Source: Acanthosepion pharaonis (taxonomy: Eukaryota > Mollusca > Cephalopoda > Sepiida > Sepiidae). From it: DNA of 64,000 bases. The first letter of the stretch is position 1. Every line of letters starts with the position of its first letter. The position numbers and the translations under genes were made by a program. The DNA is taken from positions 1 through 64,000 of the forward strand of contig CAHIKZ030004302.1 in assembly GCA_903632075.3 (NCBI GenBank), given 5' to 3'. Shown here one piece after another: positions 10,215 through 20,660 of this stretch. The notes below the pieces were generated by a model. The model searched no databases and was not told the DNA's origin. It saw nothing but the letters and a program-made list of their open reading frames with translations.

Positions 10215-10405
10215 ATATTGCAGCGAAACACTCACATTCTCTCTATATTCCATTGGTGAAAAGAAATATTAGAACAGATTCCTCACGCGAATTACTACTC
10301 TGTGGACCCGACTCGCAGGAGAATCTCCCCGATCAATACAATCTTAACTTCTTCAGGTTTAGGTCCAACCATTCATATCCGTATGAACTGCATAGCCCTA
10401 TACCG
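10215..10405 (+). pseudogene. LINE RT C-terminal tail fragment (Jockey/CR1-like)
   Basis: The frame gives HS.SLYIPL..RNIRTDSS followed by LPDQYNLNFFRFRSN. This matches the non-LTR retrotransposon C-terminal pattern R(T)...FFPRT..LWN.LP..CFPD.YNLN.FK..VN. Related tails are at 26.0, 33.9, 59.5 and 60.1 kb. The LWN block is shifted out of frame. 5'-truncated and dead. Confidence 0.5.
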
Positions 10406-10589
10406 CGTATTGTCACAGGGACTTGTACAAGGTGGACCTTACTGTAAAAAAAATTCGTGATGCTGGTTTTTCTTTTCTATTCATTAGAGCAAATCATAAA
10501 GAAGGCACCATTTAAGTAACCTTTTTAAAAAATGCATGCGCGAAAATTGATTTACCGGAGTACTAATCAAAATCTGTAGTTTTTTTTAA

Positions 10590-10750
10590 AGTTTTTCACC
10601 AACTCTACTTCATGATAAACGGATGTTCCCTCGAGTAGGAATCGTGTCTTGAGAGACTATTGGGTCTTAATAACACACCTGACCACACGTGGAACTCTTA
10701 TATCTAATCCATCCCCAAAGATACAGGTAAAATAGTCAGCTCCCTGTTTT
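10590..10750 (-). repeat. Partial second copy of the 9750-10184 ORF end
   Basis: Nearly colinear with 9765-9925 (AACTCTACTTCATGATAAAC, GATGTTCCCTCGAGTAGGAA and TCAGCTCCCTGT are shared) with scattered substitutions. Same orientation, about 825 bp away. Confidence 0.8.
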
Positions 10751-11214
10751 TATTAAAAACCGTGTACATAAATAAACTACGCTATCAGTAAACCGTTCAA
10801 TATTTACTATCAACATTCAGTCATCTAGCAAATTTGTTAACGTTTAATTCGCAGGAAAGAAAAGTCTTAGTGACGATGGTTATTTAAACAAAAACACACA
10901 CAAAAAAAAAACACAAATATACTTTTATTTTTCTTTGAAAATAATCTCTATAAAAATGATGTGGAGATGCCAGGTGTCGCAACGGTTATCGGGGACTTGT
11001 TTAAATTAATATCAGCACTAGCCGCCCGAGGTCTTCCTTTCAAGCAGCATCTTCCCATCGGGAGGGGTTGGTGTCATTACGCACTACTTGAAGTGTCTAG
11101 AAAAGGTTAAGAGACAAAGGAGTGGTGAATGTTTGAACGAGTGACCGAAATCCCACTTTAAACCCCCTGTGGCACCATGCATCCTGACGATTTGAAAGAA
11201 ATATTCATAGATAT
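10751..11214. other. No recognisable feature
   Basis: AT-rich flanks around a moderately GC-rich patch at 10970-11200, with no open frame or known motif. Confidence 0.45.
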
Positions 11215-11300
11215 ATGATTTGTTTTTTACGGTTTATCAACCATTTAATAATTATTTAAGGCCGAAAAATATTTTAGGTTTTAAGAATAATTCTTTCTTT
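11215..11300 (+). repeat. 5' end of minisatellite-bearing element family, fragment
   Basis: 'TTTTTTACGGTTTATCAACC' then TTATTTAAGGCCGA matches the start of the elements at 18956 and 22890 (TTTACGG.ATATCAACCTCAAT...TTATTTAATG.CG). The minisatellite itself is absent here. Confidence 0.45.
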
Positions 11301-11739
11301 ACATTCAAGCAATTTGGGAGAAAGAAAGAGAAAACGAAGAAAAAAAAAAGAAAAAATAATACGAAAACGGGTAATAGGCGAACACACACACAAACGGCTA
11401 GAATTTATAGGTAGCAGATGTCGAAAATATCTAGGTCACCTACGAACAAGCATTTGACCGATTTCCGCGTGTCCACGAAAAATGGAATTTTGTTATCAAC
11501 TGGATGTCACCCAAGGAAAGGAAAGATCATTGTTGAACATTGACGAAACACAGACAGTTTTCAGAATTAGAAAAATCCCACCCAAGAAGTTTTTCACTGG
11601 CAAAATGTTTCTTTCTTTTGACAGAATAAACGCTTGCCCTGCGATAATAAAGATTTTCGTTATCAACACATGAGCCGAAAGGAAAATGAAATATTTTTAT
11701 TCGCTTCAGAAACGCCAGCTAGCCTATGAAATTCCTTTC

Positions 11740-12945
11740 TTGGGTCATGTCCAATTAGCGATAAACTACTTGACAAATACCACGTGTTGAAAAGCCGAGA
11801 GTGTCATCTCAGTCGCTCATGATAAGGGCGATTTAATTAATATTTTTTTTTGTTAAGCAAGGTATTTCTTTCCCTAAACAAAACCGCGGATTGTTCACGT
11901 CCGACTAAGACGTCATTTGCCAAGTAGATCACATGACGCACGAAGGAGGAGGAAAGATACCCGACCAGGAACTCATTAGCCGAGAGCGGTCACGTGACAC
12001 ACGAAGAAAATCGGTCGACGCCTCTATCAGAAGTGTAAGTGTGAGGAGCCGATACGAAGAAGTGGGGAAGTTAGTGCACGCCCCTCAGAAGCACAAAAAG
12101 AGAGTGGGAGTGAGAGGAAAGTTACCGAAAATGGAAAGGAGTAAAAAATCCCCAACCAGAAATAAGAAGGGTGGAGACGTATTTAGAATTATCGAAGAAC
12201 CCCTGGTGTCGACAGACCACCCCCAGTTTTGACGGGGTCAATAAAAGCGAGAACCCAACTGAGAGAGAAATCAGTTCGTTCGACCCAAGCTGGAGAGAAG
12301 AAGTTTGAGTTCAGCCGCGGACCCTGGCGAGAAGTTTTGAGCTTTGGACGACAAGCAGAGATGAGCGCCCAGTGTTGAAACCGCGTCAAGATAGCTGACC
12401 AAGATTCACGCACACTTTTGTACTCTTCTTCAACCAAGAACAAGTAGTTTGAAGAGCGACTTAGAATCAGACCACAGAAATAAGTTTTTTCGACTTTCGT
12501 CCAAAGACACACCGAAACACAAATTTCTTAGAGAGCAGACAACTTGAAGCCTTAAAGTTTGCCTAGCGAAAGCGCCGTGCCACAATCCACAGAACGGGTC
12601 GGGAAATAGACATAGTCCTATGTACCGAACAAATAGACATAAAAGTTTGTTACCTTTTTCTTTGATACTTTGGACTTTGTGAGTTTTCATTTTATTTTAT
12701 TTTATCCATAATTCTGTGTTATCACCCCCGTTGAACTCAGTTTGCATTACGGCCCCGACCCCTGTTTGATCTCGTCTGTCTAAGATCAATTCACAACGTG
12801 GGTAGGCAGACTGGGGATCAGTGCAGTTACCCTGGTAACCAGGCGTTGGAAGCAGGTTGGGAACGGCGAGGCTGGTATCAATCTAACCAGATTCCTACCC
12901 GAATCACCAAAGGTTTAGAACGTCACGTTTGGAGCAGCGAGGAGC
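11740..12945 (+). mobile_element. Long terminal repeat, about 1.2 kb, copy 1
   Basis: Colinear over most of its length with the reverse complement of 57570-58990. Shared blocks are TTTAGAATTATC.A.GAACC, a TATA-like CAATAAAA/CATATAATC, GACCAAGATTC, ACCAAGAACAA, GACTTAGAATCA, AAGATCAA.TCACAACGTG, GTAACCAG.CGTTGGA, and the end GAACGTCAC.TTTGG. That end (CAC followed by a TTGG primer-site-like motif) is typical of LTR retrotransposons. No gag-pol follows, so this is a solo or truncated LTR. The 99-codon ORF at 11933 lies in its U3-like part and is not credible as a gene. Left boundary uncertain. Confidence 0.6.
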
Positions 12946-12984
12946 GAACAGCTGACGCCGCGGCGAAGACGTCACACCCTCGCC

Positions 12985-13325
12985 AACTGCCGAGAATACC
13001 ATGCTTTGAACGAGTGAGCAACAACAACCTTTTAGAGAAAATGGATGCAAAAACACATTTATTCGTAGTATCAGAAAGCTGAATGTAATGTGATACATAA
13101 TGAGGAAAGGCGGATTGGAAAATTGGACACTCACAGGACATATTGAACGCAACAGGGAGAGAGGAAAGCTGAGCATAAGATACCTAACGAGTTTGTATAA
13201 ATGGTTGGTGGCACTGGGATTAGGAGATGTAATCAAATAATAATCTGAAAGCAACAAAAACTAGACGCTGTGGAGAGCCATGATCGTCCGTGTTGAAGTG
13301 TCAGGGCACAAAGAAGATGTATGCC
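12985..13325 (+). pseudogene. LINE RT C-terminal tail (RTE/craniofacial-type)
   Basis: Successive frames give RIP.FERVSNNNLLEKMDAK, then MRKGGLENWTLTGHIERNRERGKLSIRYLTSLYKWL, then LWRAMIV. This is the C-terminal signature (RIPWT..VSNEEVL, LGHIMRK..LE...LTG.IEG.R.RG, WR.MIA) of the non-LTR element also present at 19.9, 27.6 and 63.4 kb. Frameshifted and 5'-truncated, it begins just after the LTR end. Confidence 0.7.
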
Positions 13326-14210
13326 AAAATAGAAGTCGAGCAATAATGTGAACACGACACCGTGTCTTCTGTATTGTGAAGATAGGCGTAAGAATTTATT
13401 GCTGTTACACTCATTGTCAACCTTCCTACGGATAAATCGTATGAAGAGAGAACTGAGATACCATAACGAAAAGAAACGGAATATTTTCTATTTCAAGGAT
13501 ATTGCCTTTTTCAAATTCTTTGTTAGTCGCATTTATCCTACTATTATTTATTTCTTCTTTACTTTTTTATGTTTTAATAAATACATTCCATAATTTAATC
13601 TTTGCCATATTGATTGCCGCTGTCTCTTTTTGTTGCTCTAAAAAAAAAAAACTGTCGGAACTTTTATTTCAGATTGATAAATCACCTGCATGTTCCATTT
13701 CCGCTTTAGGAATGATTTTATTTCCTGAGATGCGCTGCTTTCTCCTCCTCTTGCGTTGCTAGAGTTTAAATAATGCACAAAACCTTTAAACCACCTGCAG
13801 AAACGAGGAAAACGCAGACGGAAGAATATTAAAACGAGTCGATTAATCTTGAAATTTGCTTACATGTTTCTTGTCAATAGACATAAAGGACTATTGAAGT
13901 CAGAAAGATGACTTGACAAAGAGAAACGCGATCCTTTCAGAAAAAAAAGAAAGAAAGAAAGAAAAAAGAAAGAGAATCGTCTCAGAGAGGTTCATATTTT
14001 AACATACGCATATGAAATACAGTAAAAAGATGTGCTCACTTTAGATGAACGGAATATCATAAAATATTTTCTTCGCAAAAGGCCTCTAACACACACATAT
14101 AAATAAAATTTATTGCGTACAATTTACTCCATTTTTTAGGAAAAAATGTTCAAATCTTAGAAATACAGTCCATATAAACATATGTTCAAATACTTTTTTT
14201 TAAATTTAAA
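13326..14210. other. No recognisable feature
   Basis: AT-rich, with an A/G-rich run at 13940-13975. ORFs at 13348-13762 are hydrophobic products of T-rich DNA. Confidence 0.5.
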
Positions 14211-14348
14211 GAAAGATTAAAGTAGATGGCGCTGTGTAGCCACGGAGACTAGGTTACATTTGTCATTCGTGTACTTTGTTGTGGCTAGACTGTCTTCAGT
14301 GTTTAACGTGTGTAGTAGTGAGTTAACTGAGAAGTGTTCCTTTTAACA

Positions 14349-14468
14349 ATGGCAAGATATTTATATCGTGAACAGGCAGATATGATTTTTACATACAGCC
14401 GCGGAAATGGTAATCGATGCAAGGATGCACAGATGTATCAGATTGCGTTACAAGAGCAATGGACATGA
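14349..14468 (+). pseudogene. DUF4817 transposase N-terminus, truncated
   Basis: Begins MARYLYREQADMIFTY and continues SRGNGNRCKDAQMYQ before a stop. This is the typical start of DUF4817 transposase proteins (M.R...EQADM...YG.ANGN...A...Y). About 40 codons are retained. The catalytic part is missing and the DNA runs into TA/TG repeats. Same protein class as the remnants at 0.7 and 31.7 kb. Confidence 0.7.
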
Positions 14469-14661
14469 TTATATCTTGTTTTGGTGCCAGGAACACGCCC
14501 CGAAAGTAGTTTGTAAAAGAATTTTTTGAATTGTATCTTGGTTTGTAAATATTCCGTAAAGTCTAAACTTAATAAGACGAAAATGAAGGATTTGTGGACA
14601 ATGTTTATATGGACATGACTCCTTGTTTCGGTGTGTGTAAAATTATTTCGATTCAAACTGT

Positions 14662-14665
<4 letters not shown>

Positions 14666-14710
<45 letters not shown>

Positions 14711-14738
14711 GTGTGTGTGTGTGTGTATGTGTGTATGT
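14666..14738. repeat. (TA)n-(TG)n compound microsatellite
   Basis: About 22 TA units followed by a (TG)n tract with TATG interruptions. Confidence 0.95.
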
Positions 14739-14886
14739 GAAGAAATATAGTTTAAAGGTGTGCTATATTTATGGGGTAAAGTGCCCAATATCAGAGATAG
14801 AGAGTATGTAATATAAATATAAAAGTGAACATTGAAGTCAACATCGTAAGGCGGCCTGTCTTCTAAGTCTTGACTTTCATATTCAC

Positions 14887-14888
<2 letters not shown>
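14739..14888 (+). repeat. TA-bounded repeat family, copy 1 (others 37.25 and 38.1 kb)
   Basis: Starts GAAGAAATATAGTTTAAAGG, then GTGTGCTATATTTATGG, then AACATTGAAGTCAACA. The same order is seen at 37248, and inverted at 38080-38222. Each copy lies between TA arrays. Confidence 0.75.

Positions 14889-14943
<55 letters not shown>
14889..14943. repeat. (TA)n microsatellite
   Basis: About 27 TA units. Confidence 0.97.
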
Positions 14944-14946
<3 letters not shown>

Positions 14947-15042
14947 AACCAATCACTAATCACACAAAAACATATATATTTCTTAAAATTCCTAATTGCT
15001 TTGTTAAATTACATTGAGCACTGTTTTATTAACCCCAGGGCA

Positions 15043-15044
<2 letters not shown>

Positions 15045-15136
<92 letters not shown>
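15045..15136. repeat. (TA)n-(TG)n compound microsatellite
   Basis: About 28 TA units then about 17 TG units. A second TG tract with TTTG interruptions lies at 15308-15347. Confidence 0.96.
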
Positions 15137-15141
<5 letters not shown>

Positions 15142-15359
15142 CTTATCTTATGACGGCAATCATGCGTGTTTTTGCGACACGAAATCTAAGACTTTTAAAA
15201 GTGAATTTCGTACCTTTCTTCAGCTATATTATATTTCCTCAATTGTCTCGTTTAAGCTGGTGCAATTGCAGACACAGTATATGTATATACACACACAAAT
15301 ATATATGGGTGTGTGTGTTTGTGTGTGTGTTTGTGTGTGTTTGTGTGTCGGTTTGTAGG

Positions 15360-16240
15360 CATGCAGCGCCCTCAATACTATTCGCTAGAATATCTACACG
15401 AAACCTTCGTTCGCCTAAAAATGCCCTCGTAGTCATTGAACTTTTCCGATAAATAATAAGAAGCTGAAAGGCTGCAGATTTATTGATCAATTCTTGTTCA
15501 ATTGCCGTCGCAGCGTTATTCATTCTGATTTAATATGTGAAAGATTTTCGAAAGCAATCATTGGTTGTCTTTTCATCCCGAGGAAATGAAAAATCAATGT
15601 TGCTTCTCGTAATGACGGAAATGGCATAATATTAGTAAAGTTAAAATCGCCAAATTCTATTACTGTTTGAAGATTATGCTTATTCTCTCTCTCTATCTCC
15701 CCCCTCCTATATGTAAACTCAATAATGGATTATCAAGATAGAAAAAAAAACATCATCTCACAATGAGCTCAAATAGCCATAAAACCTTTGTCTTGTGGAG
15801 ATAACATCTTTTCAGAACACGAAAATCAATGTAGCAAACAATCAACGCTAATTTCCAAATGCAGACACGAAAAGAAATTCCTTCTACGCAATCATGACCA
15901 AAGGCACTAGATAAAAGTCTGTAATAAAAAATTGTTTAAATCCATTCTTAATACGAAAACATAAACAAAGAAAATAGACAAAATAATGAAGGAAATTAAA
16001 GGTAAAAAATAATACAATGGTAATTAATAAATCAGTCTACAGAAATTATAAACAGACGTAAAATAAAATAAGCAAACCAAAGTCTATGATCCTGATTGAC
16101 CTTAAGAATTTACTATAAAAAATAATTAGAAAAAAACTGTTCCCTCTCTCATAAAGCTCGCTAAAGAAGTTATGGCATTTGCTCTGAATATCGCCTTGAG
16201 ACGTGAACTGATACTTACTATGAAGTGTTGATAACTATAA
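15360..16240. other. No recognisable feature
   Basis: AT-rich and gene-free by inspection. No repeat family was recognised. Confidence 0.5.
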
Positions 16241-16251
16241 CCACACGCTAT

Positions 16252-16293
<42 letters not shown>

Positions 16294-16336
16294 CTCCTCA
16301 TTGCATCTACCTATTCTCCCCTTTGCATCTATCTAA

Positions 16337-16380
<44 letters not shown>

Positions 16381-16443
16381 GTATCTATCTATCTATCCTC
16401 CTCATTGCATCTACCTATTCTCCTCTTTTGCATCTATCTATTC

Positions 16444-16482
<39 letters not shown>

Positions 16483-16717
16483 CTCCTCATTGCATCTACC
16501 TATTCTCCTCTTTGCATCTATCTATCTATCTATCTATCATCTATCTATTCATCTATCTATATCTATCTATCTATCTATCCTCCCTCATTGCATCTACCTA
16601 TTCTCCTCTTTGCATCTATCTATCCATCTATCTATCTGTCTATCTATATATCTATCTATCTATCCATCTATCTATCTATCTATCCTCCTCATTGCATCTA
16701 CCTATTCTCCTCTTTGC

Positions 16718-16752
<35 letters not shown>

Positions 16753-16785
16753 CTCCTCATTGCATCTACCTATTCTCCTCTTTGC

Positions 16786-16844
<59 letters not shown>

Positions 16845-16877
16845 CTCCTCATTGCATCTACCTATTCTCCTCTTTGC

Positions 16878-16924
<47 letters not shown>

Positions 16925-16957
16925 CTCCTCATTGCATCTACCTATTCTCCTCTTTGC

Positions 16958-17019
<62 letters not shown>

Positions 17020-17020
17020 G
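16252..17020 (+). repeat. Higher-order (CTAT)n array with eight 36-bp spacers
   Basis: Tracts of CTAT of varying length alternate with a near-identical spacer that begins CCTCCTCATTGCATCTACC and ends CTCCTCTTTGCAT. The spacer occurs at 16293, 16397, 16482, 16579, 16684, 16752, 16844 and 16924. The three overlapping ORFs (up to 275 codons, Ile-Tyr-Leu-Ser repeats) stay open only because a tetranucleotide repeat has no stop in any frame. They are not genes. Confidence 0.97.
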
Positions 17021-17293
17021 TGAGTAGAGACTCGAGCTGTGTCCCGTTGTAGAGTGACTCTGTCAAACATTTTGTGCAGTGTGGATAGTCTAGCCATTGA
17101 GCAATGTCATTTTCTGCTTCGGTAGGTAATTGGCTTTTGGTCTTTTCTTCTTTTTTAGTTTTTTTTTCTTGTGTCAGGTGTTTATTGTCTCTTTTGTATA
17201 TTAGTATTGTCCCTCACCACTATTTCAAGTCATCTGGCAGGTAGCCTTTTGATTAAAAAAAAGAAAAAAATTCTCGATCCGCAACTCTACACA

Positions 17294-17295
<2 letters not shown>

Positions 17296-17366
<71 letters not shown>
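17296..17366. repeat. (TA)n microsatellite
   Basis: About 35 TA units. Confidence 0.97.
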
Positions 17367-17369
<3 letters not shown>

Positions 17370-17394
17370 AGTATGTCTATATTTCTGAGATGAG

Positions 17395-17655
17395 TTATTA
17401 TGTACAGTATTTACATTAGTCGGACTATTGTCCTCATCTTTGTCACCATATTTGTCACAACGTTTCGGCCGTTGTACGCTCCGGCCTTCTTCAGGTGGTA
17501 GGAATTTCGAACTGAACCCTTTATTTCGATCACTGGGGTAGACTGTTCTAGTTCCACGTGCCATGTTTGATGGATGTCAGTTATCAGTTATCTCCTGCTA
17601 ATTTTCCCTCTGAAAGTTCTCCACTGCCTTAACCAGGAATTGAACTCAGCTGCGG
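17395..17655 (-). mobile_element. SINE-like repeat with hammerhead-like core
   Basis: On the minus strand the order is a B-box-like GAGTTCAATTCCTGG (about 17630-17645), GTTAAGGCAGTGGAGAACTT, GATAACTGATAACTGACATC, the hammerhead-like core (17450-17500), then a tail GGACAATAGTCCGACTAATG next to the TA array. The same body recurs at 47020-47240 (+). A head with A-box TGGCACAGTGG is seen at 18087 and 46684. The layout suggests a tRNA-derived repeat whose 3' body comes from a Penelope-type end. Confidence 0.6.
17450..17500 (-). ncRNA. Hammerhead-ribozyme-like core
   Basis: Minus strand: CTGAAGA (17488-17494), one extra A, stem II GGCC...GGCC (17467-17486), GAAA (17463-17466), the stem III palindrome ACGT, then GTGAC. 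Stem I is weak (CCAC before CTGA against GTG after the stem, 3 bp). The PPEEGRSVQRPKRC reading of this strand is incidental. Confidence 0.4.
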
Positions 17656-17941
17656 AAAGGAATATAAAGGAGAAACAGGTCGCCCCCTCAAGGTAAGGCT
17701 TCAAGAACACCAGAAAGCTGTAACGCGAGGGGAAGTAGAAAAATCAGGCGTGGCTGACCACGTATGGAGAGAGAAGGGAGATCACCGCCCCCTGTGGGAT
17801 CATGTTGAAATCATAGATAGGGAACACCATTGGAAAATTCGTAAACTTAAGGAATCAGCATATGCTGAGCCACAAAAATCTCCTGAGCCGACCAAGCATA
17901 GAAATAAATACAATATGGGAACCAGTAATAAGGAGTGCTAG
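17642..17941 (+). pseudogene. Penelope-like GIY-YIG endonuclease, C-terminal part
   Basis: An open frame to a stop at 17941 reads CGKEYKGETGRPLKVRLQEH..A..RGE..KSGVADHVW, then IIDREHHWKIRKLKESAY. It lines up with the second half of the GIY-YIG nuclease of PLEs, where a YIG/YKGETGR block is followed by an H..W and an E.HHWK.RK.KE. segment. The first GIY strand is lost. The upstream DNA is the minus-strand SINE at 17395-17655, so the piece is 5'-truncated. About 99 codons remain. Confidence 0.75.
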
Positions 17942-18086
17942 AGAAAAGCAATGACAACAAAGTTTCAATATGAACTCTGGTAAAGACATGCAATGATAAC
18001 AACAAAAATTGCAATATGAGCACTTGTAAAAATGATGCTGAAAACATTAGGTTTATAATACTCAGAAGTTCATACCCAGATGTCCT

Positions 18087-18185
18087 CAAGGACACATGGC
18101 ACAGTGGATAAAGGCGTTGGTTAGATCCAGTGACAGACCCAAAGAAGGCGGAGAACTTTCAGAGTTTACTTTAAATAAGAGAAAA
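18087..18185 (+). mobile_element. tRNA-like SINE head
   Basis: ATGGCACAGTGGATAAAGGC fits a Pol III A-box region. It is followed by GTTGGTTAGATCCAGTGACAG and a GGCGGAGAACTTTCAGAG body start. Same head as 46684-46770. The B-box is decayed. Confidence 0.5.
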
Positions 18186-18244
18186 TCATTATAAATTGTT
18201 AAAATAATTGAGACATGATTTTGTATTAGAAATTTATTATCACT

Positions 18245-18510
18245 AAAAATATATATATATATATATATATATTATTACATTTTTCGCTCATCAAAATATC
18301 CTCCTTTAGCTTTGATTACTGCAGCACCAACTTTTGGCATTCGGGAGTAAGGTTTCTCAAAGTATAAGTTTGATAATTGATTCCATTCTGTTTTCATTGT
18401 CTCTAAGAGCACTTTTTCATTTTTATCACCTTACTGTGAAGTTCATCTCATGAATAATTTGAGGGTGGCTTCAAGCATTTGAACTGTAGTGTATATACAC
18501 TAGATGTGCA
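18245..18510 (-). pseudogene. Tc1-type transposase C-terminus with terminal repeat
   Basis: The minus strand reads LETMKTEWNQLSN..FEKPYSRMPKVGAAVIKAKGGYFDE then stop, the usual Tc1-family end (S.P.R..AVI.AKGG.T.Y). It is preceded by a putative terminus (ACTACAGTTCAAATGCTTGA), so nearly all of the gene is deleted. A (TA)n tract lies at 18250-18272. Confidence 0.65.
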
Positions 18511-18955
18511 AAAAAGGAAGGTATGTTTATTCTTGTAAGTGAGCCAGATCTTGATTTAAGAATAAACACTGGACATTCTAAACCTTAGCACCATTAAATT
18601 AGACCTACGCTGAATAAGCAAATATATAAACCTTGATACTGACTCTCATTCATACTGTAGTAGTATTAATATAAAAGACCGTTATTTTCTGTCCTCACTG
18701 TATGTAATATTTACTGTATTCGAGATATCGCCAATATCTTTGTTCTGACTATGGTACTGATTTTCTTTAAATTAGCTGATGTCCATATATTAAACATTCA
18801 GCATTCATTGATCGGGCAATAAGTACTACTGCTACGTGAAATTTATAAAATGCTTGTATTAAATAAAATTTTTGGGGAAATCCCGTTTCTTAATTTTGGT
18901 CAGATACTATCATTCTTAATATCGGTATGAGTTTAGCTGTAAACATTCTGGTTTG
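18511..18955. other. No recognisable feature
   Basis: AT-rich. No family was recognised. Confidence 0.5.
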
Positions 18956-19765
18956 GTTTGGTTTGTTTTATTTTGTTTTACGGCATATCAACCTCAATGA
19001 GTTATTTAATGTCGGCAAGATTTTTATTGCTGCTAATAATTTTTTTTGTTATTTCCTAATGTATAGCTGCTATTACTTTTTAATGTATAACTGGTAATTA
19101 TTTTAAAATGTATTGCTGGTAAATTTTTTAAATGTATTGCTTATAATTTTATTAAATGTATAACTGGTAATTTTTTAACGGTATTGCTGGTAAATTTTTA
19201 AAAAATATGTATTGCTGTTAATTTTGTTTTAATGCATAGCTGGTAATATTTTTTGTAAATGTATTGCTGGTATTTATTTAAACATATGGAGCTGTGAATA
19301 TTTTTTTAATGTGTTCCTGGAAATCCTTTCCTTTTTCAAAAATGTATTGCTGGCAATAATAGTTTTAAAAGCATAGCTGGTAATTTTTTAGAAAATGAAT
19401 TGCTGGCAATTTTTTAAAAATGTATTGCTGGTAATTTTTTAAAAATGTATTGCTGGTAATTTTTAAAATGTATTGCTGGTAATTTTTTAAAATGTATGGC
19501 AGGTAATTTTTTTTCAAGTGTATTGCTGGTAATTTCTTTAAATTTTCTTGCTGGTATCTTTTTGAATGTACAGCTAGTAAATATTTTAAATGTATAGCTG
19601 ATAATATTTTTTTTGTAAATGTACTGCTGGTATTTTTTTCAAACATGCATAGCTGGAAATTTTTTTTTTTTCCAAAATGTATTGCTGGTAATAATTTTTC
19701 CGAAGAATTTCTGGTATAAAACCTATTTTTACGCTTTCATAGTGTTTTGACCCCATTTTGGGGTT
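18956..19765 (+). mobile_element. Element with an internal minisatellite, long copy
   Basis: The 5' part TTTACGGCATATCAACCTCA..TTATTTAATGTCGGCA is followed by some twenty-five imperfect units of about 25-30 bp. Each unit is a variant of TGTATTGCTGGTAATTTTTT. The 3' flank is GGTATAAAACCTATTTTTAC..TTTCATAGTGTTTTGACCCC. The same 5' and 3' flanks enclose only about two units at 22890-23185, so the array is an expandable core in a mobile element. Bivalve elements with internal tandem repeats are a possible parallel. There is no credible ORF. Confidence 0.75.
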
Positions 19766-19885
19766 TAAGCCCTAAATGGGACCCTAACAGTTGCTACCAT
19801 CCTGGGTCAGGGTGGACCTGCGGACACCATCAATTAAGACGTAACTATTTTTGTTGTTCTTGCTATAGAAATTGTTCAAGTATTT

Positions 19886-20660
19886 TTGTTACTCTTATTT
19901 TTTAAAGTTCTAGCAGACACGGAAACTAAATTACAAAATCTCCTACAGAAGGTAGCGACGGAGAGTGAGAAGAAGGGACTAAGAATAAACTACAAGAAGA
20001 CAGAATGCATGGTCATCAGTAAGAGAATGAGCCCGAAATGCGATTTGCAGATCTGGAACACTAGAATCAAGTAAACGCGAAAGTTTGAATATCTGGGAAG
20101 CGTTTTGACAGAGGATGATGGCACTGAGATCTATAGACGCATTCGATGACGCATTCAAAAAGTTGGACAAAATATTGCGAGACAGGAGGATTTTTTTTCG
20201 TAACAAAGAAAAAAATACTGAGCTGTTGCGTGATATCTGACCTTCTTTACGGCAGCGAATGATGGACGATTTCTTCAAAGATGAAATAGAGACCCGAGGC
20301 GACGGGGATATGGTTCAACAGAAGGATGCTGAGGATATCATTGACCAAGCGTGTGAGCAACGACGAAGTCTTAGGCAAACAAGGAGGCGGCATATATTTA
20401 ACATAGGGAAGAGGCAGCTGAAGATTCTGGGACACAAAATGAGAAAGGAGGGTCAGGAGAATATGATACTCACTGGTCAAATAGAGGGAAATAGAGACAA
20501 GGGAAAGCAGCGCGTGACATTCCTGGCGGGCTTGAGCAGGTGGATAACAGAACGTGGTCTGGGGGAGATAGCATAGGGAAGGAACTTGTTGAGAGATGCA
20601 AGGGAGAGAGGGACATGTAGAGCCATGATTACCTTTAAGGACGTAGAAGATCATGGCTGC
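19886..20660 (+). pseudogene. LINE reverse transcriptase C-terminal third (RTE/craniofacial-type)
   Basis: Successive frames read LADTETKLQNLLQKVATESEKKGLRINYKKTECMVIS, KFEYLGSVLTEDDGTEI, a CYV-SDLLYGSE-like block, then RRRHIFNIGKRQLKILGHKMRKEGQENMILTGQIEGNRDKGKQRVTFLAGLSRW. This is the thumb and C-terminal region of a non-LTR RT ('INCKKTECMVVSK', 'FNYLGS', 'LYGSECWT', 'LGHIMRKE'). The catalytic YADD block is upstream and absent. At least two frameshifts and stops are present. Same family as 13.0, 27.6 and 63.4 kb. Confidence 0.85.

Noticed and set aside
11933..12232. Arg/Lys-rich 99-codon ORF
   Set aside because: Lies within the LTR and is not kept open in the homologous LTR at 58.4-58.9 kb.
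12798..13082. Independent 94-codon gene
   Set aside because: Its first half is LTR leader DNA and its second half is the start of a LINE tail.
15014..15523. ORFs with Ile-Tyr and Cys-Val runs
   Set aside because: Products of (TA)n and (TG)n microsatellites.
16225..17052. Long ORFs of 214-275 codons in three frames
   Set aside because: They are translations of (CTAT)n and its spacer. All three frames are open simultaneously, and the protein is an Ile-Tyr-Leu-Ser repeat.
17445..17564. Minus-strand protein with PPEEGRSVQRPKRC
   Set aside because: Same reason. The ORF is short, runs into a TA array, and is explained by the repeat's RNA-like core.
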